Below are positions 15,376 through 15,765 of a stretch of DNA of 15,765 nucleotides, in pieces. How positions within the stretch are numbered: position 1 is the stretch's first letter; each line of letters opens with the position of its first letter. Source of the stretch: JAPYTU01 sp036166735. GTDB lineage: Bacteria; Bacteroidota; Bacteroidia; Cytophagales; MED-G16. Under the pieces are notes generated by a model that saw only the letters and a program-made list of their open reading frames with translations, was not told the origin of the DNA and searched no databases. Position numbers and translations under genes: made by a program. The stretch spans positions 1 to 15,765 of the forward strand of contig JAYZHG010000090.1 in the NCBI GenBank assembly GCA_036166735.1, in the 5' to 3' direction.

Positions 15376-15765
15376 TCATTCTTTATCATCGTTTTCAAAA
15401 TCAACATCTGCAAAATCTTTTGAGCTATCATCATCAGATTGTTTTTCATCTTTATCACCAATATTTTCAATTTCTTTATCGGAAATATCCTCTTTCTTTT
15501 TAGATTCAAAATCTTTATCATGCTTATCGCTAATAACTTCTTTTCCTTTCTTTTCAATTATAAAATCAAAAGTTTCGTTTAAGGATGAGTTAAAATCGTC
15601 AAAATCTTCTTTATATAGATAGATTTTATGTTTTTTATAGTAGAATGTGCCATCTTCGTTAGTGAACTTCTTGCTTTCAGTTATTGTTAGGTAGTAATCT
15701 CCTGCCTTAGTTTCTCTTACATCAAAAAAATAAGTTCTTCTTCCAGCTCTTAAAACCTTAGAAAA
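15376..15765 (-). CDS. PUR-alpha-like DUF3276 DNA/RNA-binding protein, C-terminal part (runs off right edge)
   Basis: The last 129 codons of a gene entering from the right edge are visible; the start is outside the window. The segment RAGRRTYFFDVRETKAGDYY, followed by LTITESKK and then YYKKHKIYLYKEDFDDF, is the core of the PUR/DUF3276 family, small proteins common in Bacteroidota that carry a PUR-alpha-type nucleic-acid-binding repeat. After that core comes a tail of about 58 residues made almost only of Asp, Glu, Lys and Ser (from EKKGKEV to the end DFENDDKE), with loosely repeated D-K-D/E units, predicted to be disordered. The stop is 10 bp before the M14 peptidase start, so the two are probably co-transcribed. 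The molecular role of the family is poorly defined. Confidence 0.88.
   Translation of the reverse strand, partial: FSKVLRAGRRTYFFDVRETKAGDYYLTITESKKFTNEDGTFYYKKHKIYLYKEDFDDFNSSLNETFDFIIEKKGKEVISDKHDKDFESKKKEDISDKEIENIGDKDEKQSDDDSSKDFADVDFENDDKE

Noticed and set aside
1..15765. CRISPR arrays, tRNA or rRNA genes, insertion sequences, prophage or attachment sites
   Set aside because: No regularly spaced repeats, cloverleaf or rRNA-like sequence, transposase or integrase reading frame was found on either strand by eye.

Overview
The window looks like a chromosomal segment of a low-GC (about 30-33% by eye) member of the Bacteroidota, most likely a marine flavobacterium. Supporting signs are: a TonB-dependent receptor with an N-terminal carboxypeptidase-regulatory-like domain; a PUR/DUF3276 protein; a stand-alone atpD-atpC pair with a very short epsilon subunit; A-rich leaders without Shine-Dalgarno sequences; and a TAnnTTTG-type -7 element before atpD. 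No tRNA, rRNA, CRISPR array, insertion sequence or phage gene is visible. The species assignment is inference.

Layout. 1-1194 (-) is the N-terminal 398 residues of a TonB-dependent outer-membrane receptor that runs off the left edge. 1392-3071 (-) is a long-chain-type acyl-CoA synthetase. Divergent from it, 3319-6890 (+) is a tight four-gene operon: DHRS4-like short-chain dehydrogenase, MaoC/NodN-like hydratase, acyl-CoA dehydrogenase of the ACAD10/ACAD11/LvaC type, and an APH-fold kinase of the ACAD10/11-LvaA type. 7009-8799 (+) is atpD-atpC, with its own promoter. From the right edge back to 8788 all genes are on the minus strand: a partial PUR/DUF3276 protein, an M14 zinc carboxypeptidase, KdsD (KpsF/GutQ family), TatC, LptB, a secreted dienelactone-hydrolase-like protein, a 19-codon remnant of a nucleotide-sugar epimerase, and RecX. 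RecX converges on atpC and overlaps it by 12 bp.

How the genes work together. The most interesting unit is the synthetase plus the four-gene operon. Its families match those of the Pseudomonas putida levulinate pathway (LvaE synthetase, LvaD reductase, LvaA kinase, LvaC dehydrogenase-fold enzyme) and the mammalian ACAD10/ACAD11 kinase-dehydrogenase proteins. In those systems a 4-hydroxyacyl-CoA is phosphorylated on its hydroxyl and then converted to an enoyl-CoA. A MaoC hydratase is added here and no LvaB homologue is visible. I infer a 4-oxo/4-hydroxy acid degradation module, possibly for longer chains; the substrate is unproven. The right-hand minus-strand block is largely cell-envelope work: Kdo precursor synthesis (KdsD), LPS transport (LptB), folded-protein export (TatC) and secreted hydrolases.

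Corrections worth keeping. The M14 peptidase starts at 15365; a longer frame open to 15557 is an artefact overlapping the PUR gene. The secreted hydrolase starts at 10307, not 10355. KdsD appears to use a TTG start. The two edge genes and the epimerase remnant are easily missed because they are truncated or very short.
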